Positions 5,917 to 14,601 of a DNA stretch of 15,242 nt are shown here, one piece after another. The DNA lies in the NCBI GenBank assembly GCA_023390055.1, contig JAEWDP010000096.1, positions 1-15,242 on the forward strand. Reading direction: 5' to 3'. Each line of letters starts with the position of its first letter. Positions within the stretch are counted from its first letter, which is position 1. The notes under the pieces are model-generated. The model was not told where the DNA came from and made no database searches. It worked only from the letters and a program-made list of their open reading frames with translations. Position numbers and translations under genes: made by a program. The DNA is from Pseudomonadota bacterium (GTDB lineage: Bacteria; Pseudomonadota; Alphaproteobacteria; Rhizobiales; Rhizobiaceae).

Positions 5917-7308
5917 TTAACGCGGGCCGATCATGTTTTCAGGCCGGACATACTGATCGAATTCCTCGTTTGTGAGATAGCCGCCGCCGACGGCCTCGTC
6001 ACGCAATGTCGTGCCGTTCTTGTGTGCCGTCTTGGCGATCTTGGCACAGGTGTCGTAACCGAGACGCTTGTTGAGAGCGGTCACCAGCATCAGCGAATTT
6101 TCGACGCCGTGCCGGATATTGTCTTCGCGTGCCTCGATCCCGACGACGCAATTGTCGGTAAAGGAAACGGCAGCATCGGCAAGCAGCTGGACCGATTGCA
6201 GGAAGTTGTAAGCCATCATCGGATTGTAGACGTTGAGCTCGAAATGGCCCTGGCTGCCGGCAAATGTGATGGCGGCCTGATTGCCGAAGATGTGGGCGCA
6301 AACCTGGGTCATCGCTTCCGACTGGGTCGGGTTGACCTTGCCCGGCATGATCGACGAGCCCGGTTCGTTTTCCGGCAGGGAAAGTTCACCAAGGCCGGCG
6401 CGCGGGCCGGAACCAAGGAAGCGGATGTCATTGGCGATCTTGAAGAGTGCGGCAGCGGCGGAATTGATCGCGCCATGCGCAAAGACCATGGCGTCGTGAG
6501 CCGCAAGGGATTCGAACTTGTTAGGTGCGCTCACGAAGGGCAGATCGGTAATCTTTGCAATTTCGGCAGCCACCTTTTTGGCAAAGCCGATGGGGGCATT
6601 GAGGCCGGTGCCGACTGCGGTGCCGCCCTGTGCGAGTTCGTAGAGGCCGGGAAGGGTGAGTTCGATCCGCTTGATTGCCGAGGCGACCTGCGCGGCGTAA
6701 CCTGAAAATTCCTGCCCAAGGGTCAGCGGCGTTGCGTCCTGCGTGTGTGTGCGGCCGATCTTGATGATGTGAGAAAACGCCTTGACCTTTGCTTCCAGGG
6801 CAGCATGCAGATGTCGAAGGGACGGAACGAGATGCCGGACGATCTCCTCGGCACAAGCAATGTGCATCGCCGTCGGATATGTGTCGTTGGATGACTGGCT
6901 CATGTTGACATGGTCGTTCGGATGAACCGGTGTCTTCGAACCCATGACGCCGCCAAGCATTTCGATTGCACGGTTGGAAATGACTTCGTTGGCATTCATG
7001 TTCGACTGTGTGCCGGAACCGGTTTGCCATACGACAAGAGGAAAATGGTCGTTGAGCTTGCCGTCAATGACTTCCTGGGCGGCTGCAATGATGGTGTTCC
7101 CCAGCTCATTGTCCAATCCGCCGACTTCCATGTTGGCGCGGGCTGCAGCCTGCTTGACGATGCCAAGGGCTCGGATGACGGATACCGGCTGTCTTTCCCA
7201 GCCGATCTTGAAGTTGCCGAGCGAGCGCTGTGCCTGTGCGCCCCAGTAACGGTCGCTGGCGACGTCGATCGGGCCAAAGGTGTCGGTTTCGGTGCGGATG
7301 GGTGCCAT
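5917..7308 (-). CDS. fumC: Class II fumarate hydratase
   Basis: This enzyme interconverts fumarate and L-malate in the TCA cycle, in the cytoplasm, and needs no iron-sulphur cluster. The 463-residue length is normal for the family. Visible landmarks are TGSGTQSNMNANE (96-108), HPNDHVNMSQSSND (129-142), GRTHTQDATPLT (185-196, with the catalytic histidine H188) and the superfamily signature GSSIMPGKVNP (317-327, with the flexible-loop serine S318). The sequence is complete and collinear with the family, and no active-site residue is missing. The ATG at 7308 follows GAGG on the minus strand. It is transcribed alone, divergently from the L,D-transpeptidase gene, and is followed by a strong hairpin. 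Aspartase and other members of the superfamily share the signature, but the length and motifs fit FumC best. Confidence 0.95.
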   Translation of the reverse strand: MAPIRTETDTFGPIDVASDRYWGAQAQRSLGNFKIGWERQPVSVIRALGIVKQAAARANMEVGGLDNELGNTIIAAAQEVIDGKLNDHFPLVVWQTGSGTQSNMNANEVISNRAIEMLGGVMGSKTPVHPNDHVNMSQSSNDTYPTAMHIACAEEIVRHLVPSLRHLHAALEAKVKAFSHIIKIGRTHTQDATPLTLGQEFSGYAAQVASAIKRIELTLPGLYELAQGGTAVGTGLNAPIGFAKKVAAEIAKITDLPFVSAPNKFESLAAHDAMVFAHGAINSAAAALFKIANDIRFLGSGPRAGLGELSLPENEPGSSIMPGKVNPTQSEAMTQVCAHIFGNQAAITFAGSQGHFELNVYNPMMAYNFLQSVQLLADAAVSFTDNCVVGIEAREDNIRHGVENSLMLVTALNKRLGYDTCAKIAKTAHKNGTTLRDEAVGGGYLTNEEFDQYVRPENMIGPR

Positions 7309-7671
7309 TTTTGCTGCCTCTACTGCCCAGGATTGTTTGCAGCCGAGTTATTCAACAAAGCAGCCCTATGCAAGGGCGAGTACCGCATTTGTGGACGGAT
7401 CCCTCGCCAATGAGGAGAATATCGGCCGAATCAGTGAGTACGACAGAAGGCGCTGCACGTGCCATTTATGACACGTGTCACGTGTTTGTGGGGTGAGTGG
7501 TCGGCATGCGTTGCGTCATGAAATCTTTCGTATCAGTAAAAATTTAACGAATATTTCCTTAACGTTGGCGATGTGGATCCCGTGAATCGGATGCGTCGTG
7601 CGTCTGTGCAATCGGGTGCTGCTTCCTTTCATTCCTTCACGCAATCCGCTAGAGCGTAAAGGCACCGGAAA
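7309..7671. promoter_or_regulatory. 363-base divergent control region between fumC and the L,D-transpeptidase gene
   Basis: No gene is supported here. It must hold the promoters of both flanking genes, though no confident -35/-10 pair stands out. The clearest elements are the CACGTG cluster at 7456-7485 and an AT-rich patch at 7536-7562. A small inverted repeat GCCCT-ATGCA-AGGGC lies at 7363-7377. Confidence 0.5.
7456..7485. repeat. Cluster of three CACGTG palindromes with a 12-base perfect palindrome
   Basis: CACGTG occurs at 7456-7461, 7472-7477 and 7479-7484. The middle one is the core of the perfect palindrome TGACACGTGTCA (7469-7480), and CACGTGT is repeated head to tail (7472-7485). 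The spacing within one divergent promoter region suggests a dimeric regulator with several sites. I cannot name the regulator. Confidence 0.45.
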
Positions 7672-9579
7672 ATGGCCAAACAGGCGACGGGGATAACATT
7701 GCAAACCATCTACAGACGTACTTCTATCGCGCTGGCATTCGCCTCTTGCCTTTCCATGTTTGCTGTCGGCGCTGCACCCGCCAATGCCCTGACATTGATG
7801 GATTTCATTCGAGGTGGTCCGGGAAAGCGCGACAATCGCCCCGACGCACGCATGCCTGACACCTTTAGAAATCAGGTGCCGCAGGGTGGCGAGGTTGTCA
7901 CGAAAGCGCTGCCAAAGGTGACCGGACCACGCTATTACACCTATAAGCCCGATGCCACGCGGATAGTGAAGACGGAAGGATTTGCCGCTGCCGATGCCGT
8001 TGGCAGCGTCCGGTTGCTTGCTATGGCAAGCGTTGTAGCCCCCGTTGAGGTCGCAGCTGCTCTGGAAGGCTTTTACAACAAGAACGAAAAGCCTGTCTGG
8101 GTTGCAAACGGTGACATCAACGACAAGGCCAGGCGCGTTCTTGCCGTGTTTAAACGGGCAGGTGACTTCGGGCTCGATCCGAACGACTATCTCCTGCCTG
8201 TTCCCGAACTGACAACTGCCAGCACGCGCGCCTTGCCTGTCTCCACGTCCGATACTGCGTTAACGGACGTGGCTGGAAATTTCGACCAGCAACTCATGCA
8301 GTTTGAACTGGCGATGTCCGCGAAGGTGCTGACCTATGCGCAGGACATGGTACGCGGCCGGATCGATCCGAACCGTATCTCCGGCTATCACGATTTCAAG
8401 CGCAAGGACGTCAGGCTCGATTTTGTCCTGCCCTTCGCTAGGGCCGATGACGATGCAGGCGCGTATCTCGAAGGTCTGGCTCCGACAGGCACACAGTTCC
8501 TTGCGCTCAAGAAGGAACTGGCGACAATCCGTGCGGACATGAGCAATGAAGATGAGCGAATTGTCATTGCTGACAACCTGTTGCTCAAGCCCGGCAACAG
8601 CAACACGGCAGTTGCAGATGTCGTGGCGGCCATTCGCAAGAATGCCTCCAAAGCATTAAAGACAGGTTTTGCTGAGACCTTTGCTTCCTACGACAATTCG
8701 GATGTGTACGGGCCCGCACTGGTCGAACTCGTCAAGGCCTTTCAGAAGGAAGAAGGCCTGAAGCCGGACGGTATTGTTGGACGGGCAACTGTTCATGCGC
8801 TGGTGGGTGATAGTGACGAAGCCAAGGTCGAAAAGCTGATCGTTGCCATGGAGCAGGCGCGCTGGCTCCCGAACGATCTCGGGGACCGCTATGTCTTCAT
8901 CAACCAGCCTGCCTATATGGCCTATTATCACGACAAGGGGGCCGAAGCGTTTTCGATGCGCGTCGTCGTCGGTTCCAAGGCCAATCAGACCTATTTCTTC
9001 CAGGATGTCCTTGAGACGGTCGAGTTCAACCCTTACTGGGGCGTGCCGCAGTCGATCATCATCAACGAGATGCTGCCGAAGCTGCGTGCGGACCCATCCT
9101 ATCTTGACCGGATGGGTTATCAGGTCGAGGTGAATGGTCGGCCGGTCTCGTCGACGAATGTCAACTGGTATGGTTCGACAAAATCGATAGCGGTCCGCCA
9201 GCCGCCGTCGAGCGACAACGCGCTTGGTGAACTCAAGATTCTTTTTCCCAATGCGCATGCCATCTACATGCATGACACGCCTTCGAAGAGCTACTTCAAG
9301 CGGGACATACGTGCTCTCAGCCACGGCTGCATCCGCCTTGCCGACCCCCGCAGAATGGCGGCGGCCGTGCTGGGGTTCACTGAGCAGGAGGTTGCAGCGC
9401 GCATAGCAGCGGGCAAGAATAGCGGTGAAAGGATTACCGCGCGGATACCGGTCTACGTGTCCTATTTTACGGCCTGGCCCAACAAGGATGGGGTCGTGGA
9501 GTATTTTGCGGACGTCTATGACCGCGATGCTGCCACGTTGAAGGCCATGAAGGCCACATCAAAATCACGTTCGGCCTGA
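7672..9579 (+). CDS. Secreted L,D-transpeptidase of the YcbB/LdtD type
   Basis: This enzyme makes 3-3 cross-links in peptidoglycan (or attaches proteins to it) in the periplasm. The 635-residue protein begins with a Sec signal peptide: basic residues to about 16, a hydrophobic core, and a probable cleavage after ANA at residue 39. An L,D-transpeptidase scaffold domain (about 115-330) contains LEGFYNKNEKPVWV and LDPNDYLLP. A peptidoglycan-binding helix bundle follows (about 345-377, with VKAFQKEEGLKPDGIVG). The YkuD catalytic domain (about 390-590) contains HDTP at 534-537 and the active site SHGCIRL with C553. The order scaffold, binding domain, YkuD is that of LdtD. The ATG at 7672 has AAAGG 9 bases upstream. 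It appears monocistronic. A specific Ldt name is not assigned, since alphaproteobacteria carry many paralogues. Confidence 0.93.
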   Translation: MAKQATGITLQTIYRRTSIALAFASCLSMFAVGAAPANALTLMDFIRGGPGKRDNRPDARMPDTFRNQVPQGGEVVTKALPKVTGPRYYTYKPDATRIVKTEGFAAADAVGSVRLLAMASVVAPVEVAAALEGFYNKNEKPVWVANGDINDKARRVLAVFKRAGDFGLDPNDYLLPVPELTTASTRALPVSTSDTALTDVAGNFDQQLMQFELAMSAKVLTYAQDMVRGRIDPNRISGYHDFKRKDVRLDFVLPFARADDDAGAYLEGLAPTGTQFLALKKELATIRADMSNEDERIVIADNLLLKPGNSNTAVADVVAAIRKNASKALKTGFAETFASYDNSDVYGPALVELVKAFQKEEGLKPDGIVGRATVHALVGDSDEAKVEKLIVAMEQARWLPNDLGDRYVFINQPAYMAYYHDKGAEAFSMRVVVGSKANQTYFFQDVLETVEFNPYWGVPQSIIINEMLPKLRADPSYLDRMGYQVEVNGRPVSSTNVNWYGSTKSIAVRQPPSSDNALGELKILFPNAHAIYMHDTPSKSYFKRDIRALSHGCIRLADPRRMAAAVLGFTEQEVAARIAAGKNSGERITARIPVYVSYFTAWPNKDGVVEYFADVYDRDAATLKAMKATSKSRSA

Positions 9580-9647
9580 CGGCGAAGTAGAGACTGCCAG
9601 TCGGGCTTTAAAGGCTTTTCCTCACACGGATCTCGCTCAAGCCTTTG

Positions 9648-9669
9648 ACCGGCGATGAATGTCGCCGGT
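9648..9669. terminator. Hairpin between convergent genes, probable bidirectional terminator
   Basis: Perfect 8-base GC-rich arms ACCGGCGA (9648-9655) and TCGCCGGT (9662-9669) with the loop TGAATG lie between the convergent transpeptidase and SRPBCC genes. On the plus strand a pyrimidine-rich TTCGCTTCCTTC follows; there is no clean U-run. A second, looser pair AAAGGCTT/AAGCCTTT (9610-9617 with 9639-9646) lies just before it. Confidence 0.55.
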
Positions 9670-9678
9670 TCGCTTCCT

Positions 9679-10113
9679 TCATGGACGCGGATGACAGGGC
9701 TTTTTTGACCTCACCGGGCTTTCCAGCAGGACCTTGAGTTTTTCCAGATCGCGCCTGACCAGGTTGGCGTCATGGTCAAAGGCGGCGTCATTCATGTTTT
9801 GCTGACGCAAGAGTGTGAACATGACTTCACATCCGTCACCATTGGCAACAACGCGCAATGCGTTGAAGACAACCGTGCCGTCGGCCAATCTTACCCAATG
9901 ATCGATCACGCCAAAGGCATTGGCAGGGCAGAAGCGAACCCTCACATCGCCGACGGCACCACCATCAGCGATCCATTCATCGCCATCGCAAACAAGCCCG
10001 CGCGCAAGACCTGCAGCCCATAATTGCATGTTTTGAGGACGATGCGCGAACTCGTAGACGTCACGCCACGGGCGGTTGATCGAGAGATGGATGATTCTTG
10101 CTTCATTTGTCAT
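9679..10113 (-). CDS. SRPBCC (START/polyketide cyclase-like) family protein
   Basis: A small cytoplasmic protein of 144 residues with the feel of the SRPBCC helix-grip fold: an early strand IIHLSINRPWRDVYEFAHRPQNMQLWAAGLA (two halves: INRPWRDVYEFA and NMQLWAAG), later strands around VRVRFCPAN, GVIDHWV and VMFTLLRQ, and a C-terminal helix LVRRDLEKLKVLLE. Such proteins bind hydrophobic ligands; no ligand or reaction can be assigned. I take the ATG at 10113 as the start, though an adjacent in-frame TTG at 10116 is possible; AGGA lies about 9 bases upstream. It diverges from fixG across a FixK/FnrN-type box, so it may respond to low oxygen. Its link to the oxidase assembly genes is inference from position. 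Confidence 0.7.
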   Translation of the reverse strand: MTNEARIIHLSINRPWRDVYEFAHRPQNMQLWAAGLARGLVCDGDEWIADGGAVGDVRVRFCPANAFGVIDHWVRLADGTVVFNALRVVANGDGCEVMFTLLRQQNMNDAAFDHDANLVRRDLEKLKVLLESPVRSKKPCHPRP

Positions 10114-10171
10114 CAACCGCTTTCCTGTCTTCGGCCCTGCGACAATGAGCCCGGCGGGTGTTTGCGCACAC

Positions 10172-10185
10172 TTGATTTATGTCAA
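10172..10185. promoter_or_regulatory. FixK/FnrN-type box (anaerobox) TTGATTTATGTCAA
   Basis: A perfect TTGAT-N4-GTCAA palindrome, the consensus for the FNR-family regulators FixK and FnrN that turn on fix genes under low oxygen in rhizobia. Its centre lies 60 bases before the fixG ATG and 65 bases before the ATG of the divergent SRPBCC gene. If it acts as a class II activator site, fixG transcription would start near 10220. It could serve both genes. The regulator itself is not in the window. Confidence 0.85.
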
Positions 10186-10238
10186 GGTGCCCTCCGGCGC
10201 CAGATGAGACAAGGCTGCCATAGAGTCGGGAATACGCC

Positions 10239-11819
10239 ATGAACCTTTATACGGCCAGACACATGGAGAACAACGCAAGCAGGCAAGGCTCCGCATCCGG
10301 CGACGCGGACGTGGACAATTACGAGCCGCTTTACGAATCGCGACGGAAGATCTTTCCGAAGCGGGCCGAAGGACGTTTCCGCCGTTTCAAGTGGCTGGTC
10401 ATGCTGATCACGCTCGGCATCTATTATCTGACGCCCTGGATCCGCTGGGACCGAGGACCTTATGCGCCTGATCAGGCGGTCCTCGTCGATCTTTCCAGCC
10501 GACGTTTCTATTTCTTCTTCATCGAGATCTGGCCGCAGGAGTTCTTTTTCGTGGCCGGACTTTTGGTGATGGCGGGCTTCGGGCTGTTTCTCGTGACCAC
10601 TGCTGTTGGGCGGGCGTGGTGTGGATATGCCTGTCCACAGACTGTCTGGGTGGATCTGTTCCTGGTGGTTGAGCGCTGGGTAGAGGGCGATAGAAATGCC
10701 CGCATGAAACTCGACAATGGACCATGGACCCTTGAAAAGCTTCGAAAGCGCGTCATCAAACATGGGATCTGGATCCTGATCGCTATTGCGACAGGTGGTG
10801 CCTGGATCTTCTATTTTGCGGACGCGCCAACACTGGCGGTGGACGTCTTTACAGGAAATGCAGCCTTTATCGCCTATTCGACGGTGGCGCTTTTGGCCGC
10901 AACGACCTATATTTTCGGCGGCCTGATGCGCGAGCAGGTCTGTATCTACATGTGCCCCTGGCCACGCATCCAGGCGGCGATGCTTGATGATAATTCACTG
11001 GTTGTCACCTATAACGACTGGCGCGGCGAGCCACGCAGTCGCCACAGCAAGAAACTGGCTGCCGCGGGAGAACCGGTTGGTGATTGCGTTGACTGCAATG
11101 CCTGTGTGGCAGTCTGTCCGATGGGGATCGACATTCGCGATGGTCAGCAGCTTGCCTGTATCACCTGTGCGCTTTGTATCGATGCCTGCGACAATGTCAT
11201 GGACAAGATTGGCAAGCCACGCGGCCTGATCGCGTATGCGACGTTGAACGAGTACGAGACCAACATGGCCCTCGCGACCGATGGCCGTACCACTCCCATC
11301 AATCCGGATCGCGTTCGCAATGGCGACGGCAATTTCACCGACCAGGTCCGCAACTTTGACTGGCGCATCATCTTTCGTCTGCGCACCCTGGTTTACATGG
11401 GGATCTGGAGCGCGGTCGGCATCGCCATGCTGGTGGCCCTCCTCAACCGTGACCGGCTTGAAGTGAACGTCATCCATGACCGCAATCCGCAATATGTCCT
11501 GGAATCGGACGGCTCGATACGCAATGGTTACACCATTCGTCTCCTGAACATGATCCCGGAACCGCGGACAATCCTTTTGTCTGTTGAAGGCCTGCCCGAG
11601 GCGACAATGAAGATCAACGGCTTGACGAGTGACAATGACCGTCAGTTTACAGTGTCGGTCGACCCGGACAAGGCCACGACTTTGAAGGTGTTCGTGACGG
11701 TGCCACCTGATGCTCTTCCTGATGGCAACGAAGGTTTTGGCTTTCTTGCCGAGGACAATTCCAGCCACGAACGAGACACTTACGACGCCGTCTTCAACGC
11801 TCCCGAGAGATCCAAATGA
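10239..11819 (+). CDS. fixG: FixG/CcoG, polyferredoxin-like membrane protein for cbb3 oxidase assembly
   Basis: An inner-membrane iron-sulphur protein of 526 residues. CcoG proteins are reported to reduce copper for insertion into the cbb3 cytochrome oxidase. Hydrophobic segments are seen near 52-68, 102-122, 176-194, 208-226 and 385-403. The NapH-like membrane part carries CGYACP (C128, C132) and CIYMCP (C235, C239). Two 4Fe-4S motifs follow: C283, C286, C289, C293 and C307, C310, C313, C317. The C-terminal third is a periplasmic Ig-like domain (FixG_C). The start at 10239 has only a weak ribosome binding site, and the in-frame ATG at 10263 is an alternative. The stop overlaps the fixH start by 4 bases. 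It is the first gene of the operon behind the FixK-type box. Confidence 0.95.
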   Translation: MNLYTARHMENNASRQGSASGDADVDNYEPLYESRRKIFPKRAEGRFRRFKWLVMLITLGIYYLTPWIRWDRGPYAPDQAVLVDLSSRRFYFFFIEIWPQEFFFVAGLLVMAGFGLFLVTTAVGRAWCGYACPQTVWVDLFLVVERWVEGDRNARMKLDNGPWTLEKLRKRVIKHGIWILIAIATGGAWIFYFADAPTLAVDVFTGNAAFIAYSTVALLAATTYIFGGLMREQVCIYMCPWPRIQAAMLDDNSLVVTYNDWRGEPRSRHSKKLAAAGEPVGDCVDCNACVAVCPMGIDIRDGQQLACITCALCIDACDNVMDKIGKPRGLIAYATLNEYETNMALATDGRTTPINPDRVRNGDGNFTDQVRNFDWRIIFRLRTLVYMGIWSAVGIAMLVALLNRDRLEVNVIHDRNPQYVLESDGSIRNGYTIRLLNMIPEPRTILLSVEGLPEATMKINGLTSDNDRQFTVSVDPDKATTLKVFVTVPPDALPDGNEGFGFLAEDNSSHERDTYDAVFNAPERSK

Positions 11820-12310
11820 GTTCAACACCACCCAAGGGCTTTGTCTTTACCGGATGGCATATGCTGGGCGCCATGGTCTTGTTTTTCGGCGTCATTATCA
11901 GCGTCAACCTCTACATGGCCTGGCAGGCAACCCATACATGGAGTGGGCTTGTGGTCGAAAATACCTATATTGCCAGTCAGCAGTTCAATGGAAAGGTTAA
12001 AGAAGCAAGGGCTCTTGCAGCCAGCGGCGTGGAAGGTAGATTGTCGCTATCGGACGAACGGGTGCGTTACACGCTCTCGCATCCGGACAAGGGTTCGGTC
12101 GATGCCGATTCCGTGACCTTGAAATTCAAGCGCCCGGTCGGCGAGGATCAGGATTTCGAGATGACACTTGTCGACGAAGGGCAGGGGCAGTTTTCAGCAC
12201 CGCATGTTGTGGCTGAGGGTACCTGGATTATCGAGGTTGTTGCGGTGCGTGACGGCAAGCGGATCCTTCATCATACCGAGCGCGTTTCCGTCGCCGGAGA
12301 CGGGCCATGA
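11816..12310 (+). CDS. fixH: FixH, cbb3 oxidase assembly protein
   Basis: A 164-residue protein with one N-terminal transmembrane segment (about 15-35, LGAMVLFFGVIISVNLYMAW) and a periplasmic domain rich in beta-strands, the usual FixH (CcoH) plan. CcoH is an accessory subunit needed for stable cbb3 oxidase. It overlaps fixG by the 4-base ATGA and fixI in the same way, so the proteins are made by coupled translation. The domain after about residue 95 (SVDADSVTLKFKRPVGE) is the conserved part. No catalytic residue is expected. Confidence 0.93.
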   Translation: MSSTPPKGFVFTGWHMLGAMVLFFGVIISVNLYMAWQATHTWSGLVVENTYIASQQFNGKVKEARALAASGVEGRLSLSDERVRYTLSHPDKGSVDADSVTLKFKRPVGEDQDFEMTLVDEGQGQFSAPHVVAEGTWIIEVVAVRDGKRILHHTERVSVAGDGP

Positions 12311-14601
12311 CGACATGCTGTGCGCCCGGTACGGAAGGTGCTGTCGAACTGGATCGCCTGCGCCATGCTCTGCCATCGTCGCAGGAGCTGCTTCTTGCCA
12401 GCCGCAGCGTCGGCGAAGGACTTCGTCAAACCGACCTCAGTGTCCCTGAAATCCATTGTGGCGCCTGCATGACCACGATCGAAAAGGCGCTTCTGGCCCT
12501 GCCACAGGTGGAGCGTGCCAGGGTCAATCTGTCGACGCATCGCGTCACGATCGTCTGGAAGGAGACCGTCGACGGCAAGGTATCCGATCCAGGCGAACTT
12601 GCTCGCTCGATCGTTGATGCAACCGGGTATGACGCACATCTGTTTGCCCCTGTGGAAGGATCGGGTGACAAGATGCAGCGTGACCTGATACGTGCTGTTG
12701 CTGTGTCCGGTTTTGCCGCAACCAACATCATGCTCTTGTCGGTTTCCGTGTGGTCCGGTGCGGATGCGTCCACGCGTGACCTGTTCCACTGGATATCCGG
12801 CATGATTGCTGCTCCGGCGCTCGTTTATGCCGGGCGTTTCTTCTATCAGTCGGCCTGGAAAGCAATCAGGCGCGGGCGTACCAATATGGACGTGCCCATC
12901 GCGCTTGCAATCACCTTGTCCTATATCGTCTCGATCTGGGAAACGATCCATCACGGTGAACATGCCTGGTTTGATGCGACGGTATCGTTGCTGTTCTTCC
13001 TCCTGATCGGACGTACACTTGACCACATCATGCGCGACAGGGCGCGTGCGGCCGTCAGTGGCCTTGCGCAATTGTCGCCGCGCGGCGCCATGGTCCTGTC
13101 GGAGAACGGGAACCGGGAATACCGCCCCATTGATGAAATCAGTCCCGGCGATCGGCTACTGATCGCAGCGGGTGAACGGATCCCCGTCGATGGCATGGTC
13201 GAAACCGGCAGGAGCGATCTGGACCTTTCGATCGTCAATGGCGAGAGCGCGCCGGCGGCGTTTGGGCCCGGAGACACTGTTCAAGGCGGTACACTCAACC
13301 TGACAGGCTCGCTCGTCATTCGCGCAGTGGCAGCGGCAAAGGAATCCTTCCTGGCCGAGATCATATCCCTGATGGAAGCTGCGGAAGGGGGGCGAGCGCG
13401 CTATCGGCGCCTTGCCGACCGGGCAGCGCAACTTTACTCTCCGGCAGTCCATCTTCTGGCCCTGGTCGCCTTTCTTGCATGGGGGATTTTCGGTGGCGAC
13501 TGGAAGCATGCAATGCTTGTCGCCATTGCGGTGCTCATCATCACCTGTCCATGTGCACTTGGCCTTGCGGTGCCGGTCGTCCAGGTCGTTGCTGCAGGAA
13601 GGCTCTTCAACAACGGTATCATGGTCAAGGACGGCTCGGCCATGGAACGATTGGCCGAGATCGATACCGTGCTTTTCGACAAGACCGGCACGCTGACACT
13701 TGGTCGCCCGCAACTCATAAACGGTAGCGATATTGCGCCACGACAGCTGAAGATCGCTGCTGCGTTGGCGATGCATTCCCGTCACCCCCTTTCGCAGGCG
13801 CTCTACAAAAGCGTGTCTGGCCCGGTGACAGGCTTTGATGGCGTGACAGAACTGCCGGGTCAGGGGCTGGAATCGCGGTCGTCTGAAGGTGTCTACCGTC
13901 TGGGAAACCGGACATTTGCCTGTGGTGGCGCAGCTTCGGCGCATGCCGCGTCTGAAGTGGTGCTGTCCCTTGATGGACAAGAGCTTGCATGCTTCCAGTT
14001 CGAAGATGCCGTTCGTCCCGATGCCGTGGGTGCCTTGATGACCCTTCGCGATGCCGGGTTTTCAACAGGGATCGTATCCGGTGATCGGACGCCGGTCGTG
14101 GCAACGCTCGCGCGCCGGCTTGGCGTCTCCTTGTGGCGGGCGCAATTGTCTCCGCGTGACAAGGTCGATCAGATCGAAATTCTCGGCAATGGCGGCGCGC
14201 GCATACTGATGGTCGGAGACGGCATCAATGATGCACCGGCACTTGCCGCAGCTCATGTTTCCATCGCACCGGCGACTGCGGCCGACATCGGTCGCCAGGC
14301 GGCCGATTTCGTCTTCATGCACGACAGCCTGAATGCGGTGCCGCTGGCCATTGAGGTTTCACGTCGTGCCGGTCGCCTTGTCCGGCAGAACTTTGCACTG
14401 GCCATCTGCTACAACTTCTTTGCGGTACCGATCGCGCTGGCCGGCCTTGCAACACCTTTGATCGCGGCCATCGCCATGTCGACATCGTCGATCATCGTAG
14501 TTGCCAACTCCTTGCGACTGAACCGGACCGGGCAGGCCGAAAGGAAGCTGCCGGTGCGCCCAACGCGGGGTGCTGCGCCGTCAAAGGCACGCCTGGCATG
14601 A
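12307..14601 (+). CDS. fixI: FixI/CcoI, copper-transporting P1B-type ATPase
   Basis: A 764-residue inner-membrane ATPase of the CopA2/FixI class, which exports copper to the periplasm for the cbb3 oxidase rather than for detoxification. The N terminus has a CC pair (residues 4-5) and one HMA metal-binding domain with CGAC (51-54). Membrane helices follow, the actuator loop at about 311-314 reads NGES, and the transport-site motif is CPC at 414-416. The catalytic loop has DKTGT with the phosphorylated D458. The nucleotide-binding SRHP motif lies at 491-494 and the hinge GDGIND at 637-642. All key residues are present. The C-terminal tail after the last helix is basic. It overlaps fixH and fixS by 4 bases each. 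NGES in place of the usual TGES is the one mild oddity. Confidence 0.95.
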   Translation: MTTCCAPGTEGAVELDRLRHALPSSQELLLASRSVGEGLRQTDLSVPEIHCGACMTTIEKALLALPQVERARVNLSTHRVTIVWKETVDGKVSDPGELARSIVDATGYDAHLFAPVEGSGDKMQRDLIRAVAVSGFAATNIMLLSVSVWSGADASTRDLFHWISGMIAAPALVYAGRFFYQSAWKAIRRGRTNMDVPIALAITLSYIVSIWETIHHGEHAWFDATVSLLFFLLIGRTLDHIMRDRARAAVSGLAQLSPRGAMVLSENGNREYRPIDEISPGDRLLIAAGERIPVDGMVETGRSDLDLSIVNGESAPAAFGPGDTVQGGTLNLTGSLVIRAVAAAKESFLAEIISLMEAAEGGRARYRRLADRAAQLYSPAVHLLALVAFLAWGIFGGDWKHAMLVAIAVLIITCPCALGLAVPVVQVVAAGRLFNNGIMVKDGSAMERLAEIDTVLFDKTGTLTLGRPQLINGSDIAPRQLKIAAALAMHSRHPLSQALYKSVSGPVTGFDGVTELPGQGLESRSSEGVYRLGNRTFACGGAASAHAASEVVLSLDGQELACFQFEDAVRPDAVGALMTLRDAGFSTGIVSGDRTPVVATLARRLGVSLWRAQLSPRDKVDQIEILGNGGARILMVGDGINDAPALAAAHVSIAPATAADIGRQAADFVFMHDSLNAVPLAIEVSRRAGRLVRQNFALAICYNFFAVPIALAGLATPLIAAIAMSTSSIIVVANSLRLNRTGQAERKLPVRPTRGAAPSKARLA

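Noticed and set aside
5815..6705. Plus-strand ORF of 296 residues
   Set aside because: Almost entirely antisense to fumC, which has all catalytic motifs; no recognised domain.
7544..7562. Two TTAA half-sites suggesting a CtrA box upstream of the L,D-transpeptidase gene
   Set aside because: The spacing is 11 bases; the CtrA consensus needs 7.
8656..9324. Minus-strand ORF of 222 residues
   Set aside because: Antisense to the catalytic half of the L,D-transpeptidase gene; composition is that of a codon-bias shadow.
10995..11831. Minus-strand ORF of 278 residues
   Set aside because: Antisense to fixG, including its iron-sulphur motifs; no independent support.
12271..13980. Two long minus-strand ORFs (266 and 274 residues)
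   Set aside because: Both are antisense to fixI; typical of long open frames opposite GC-rich genes.
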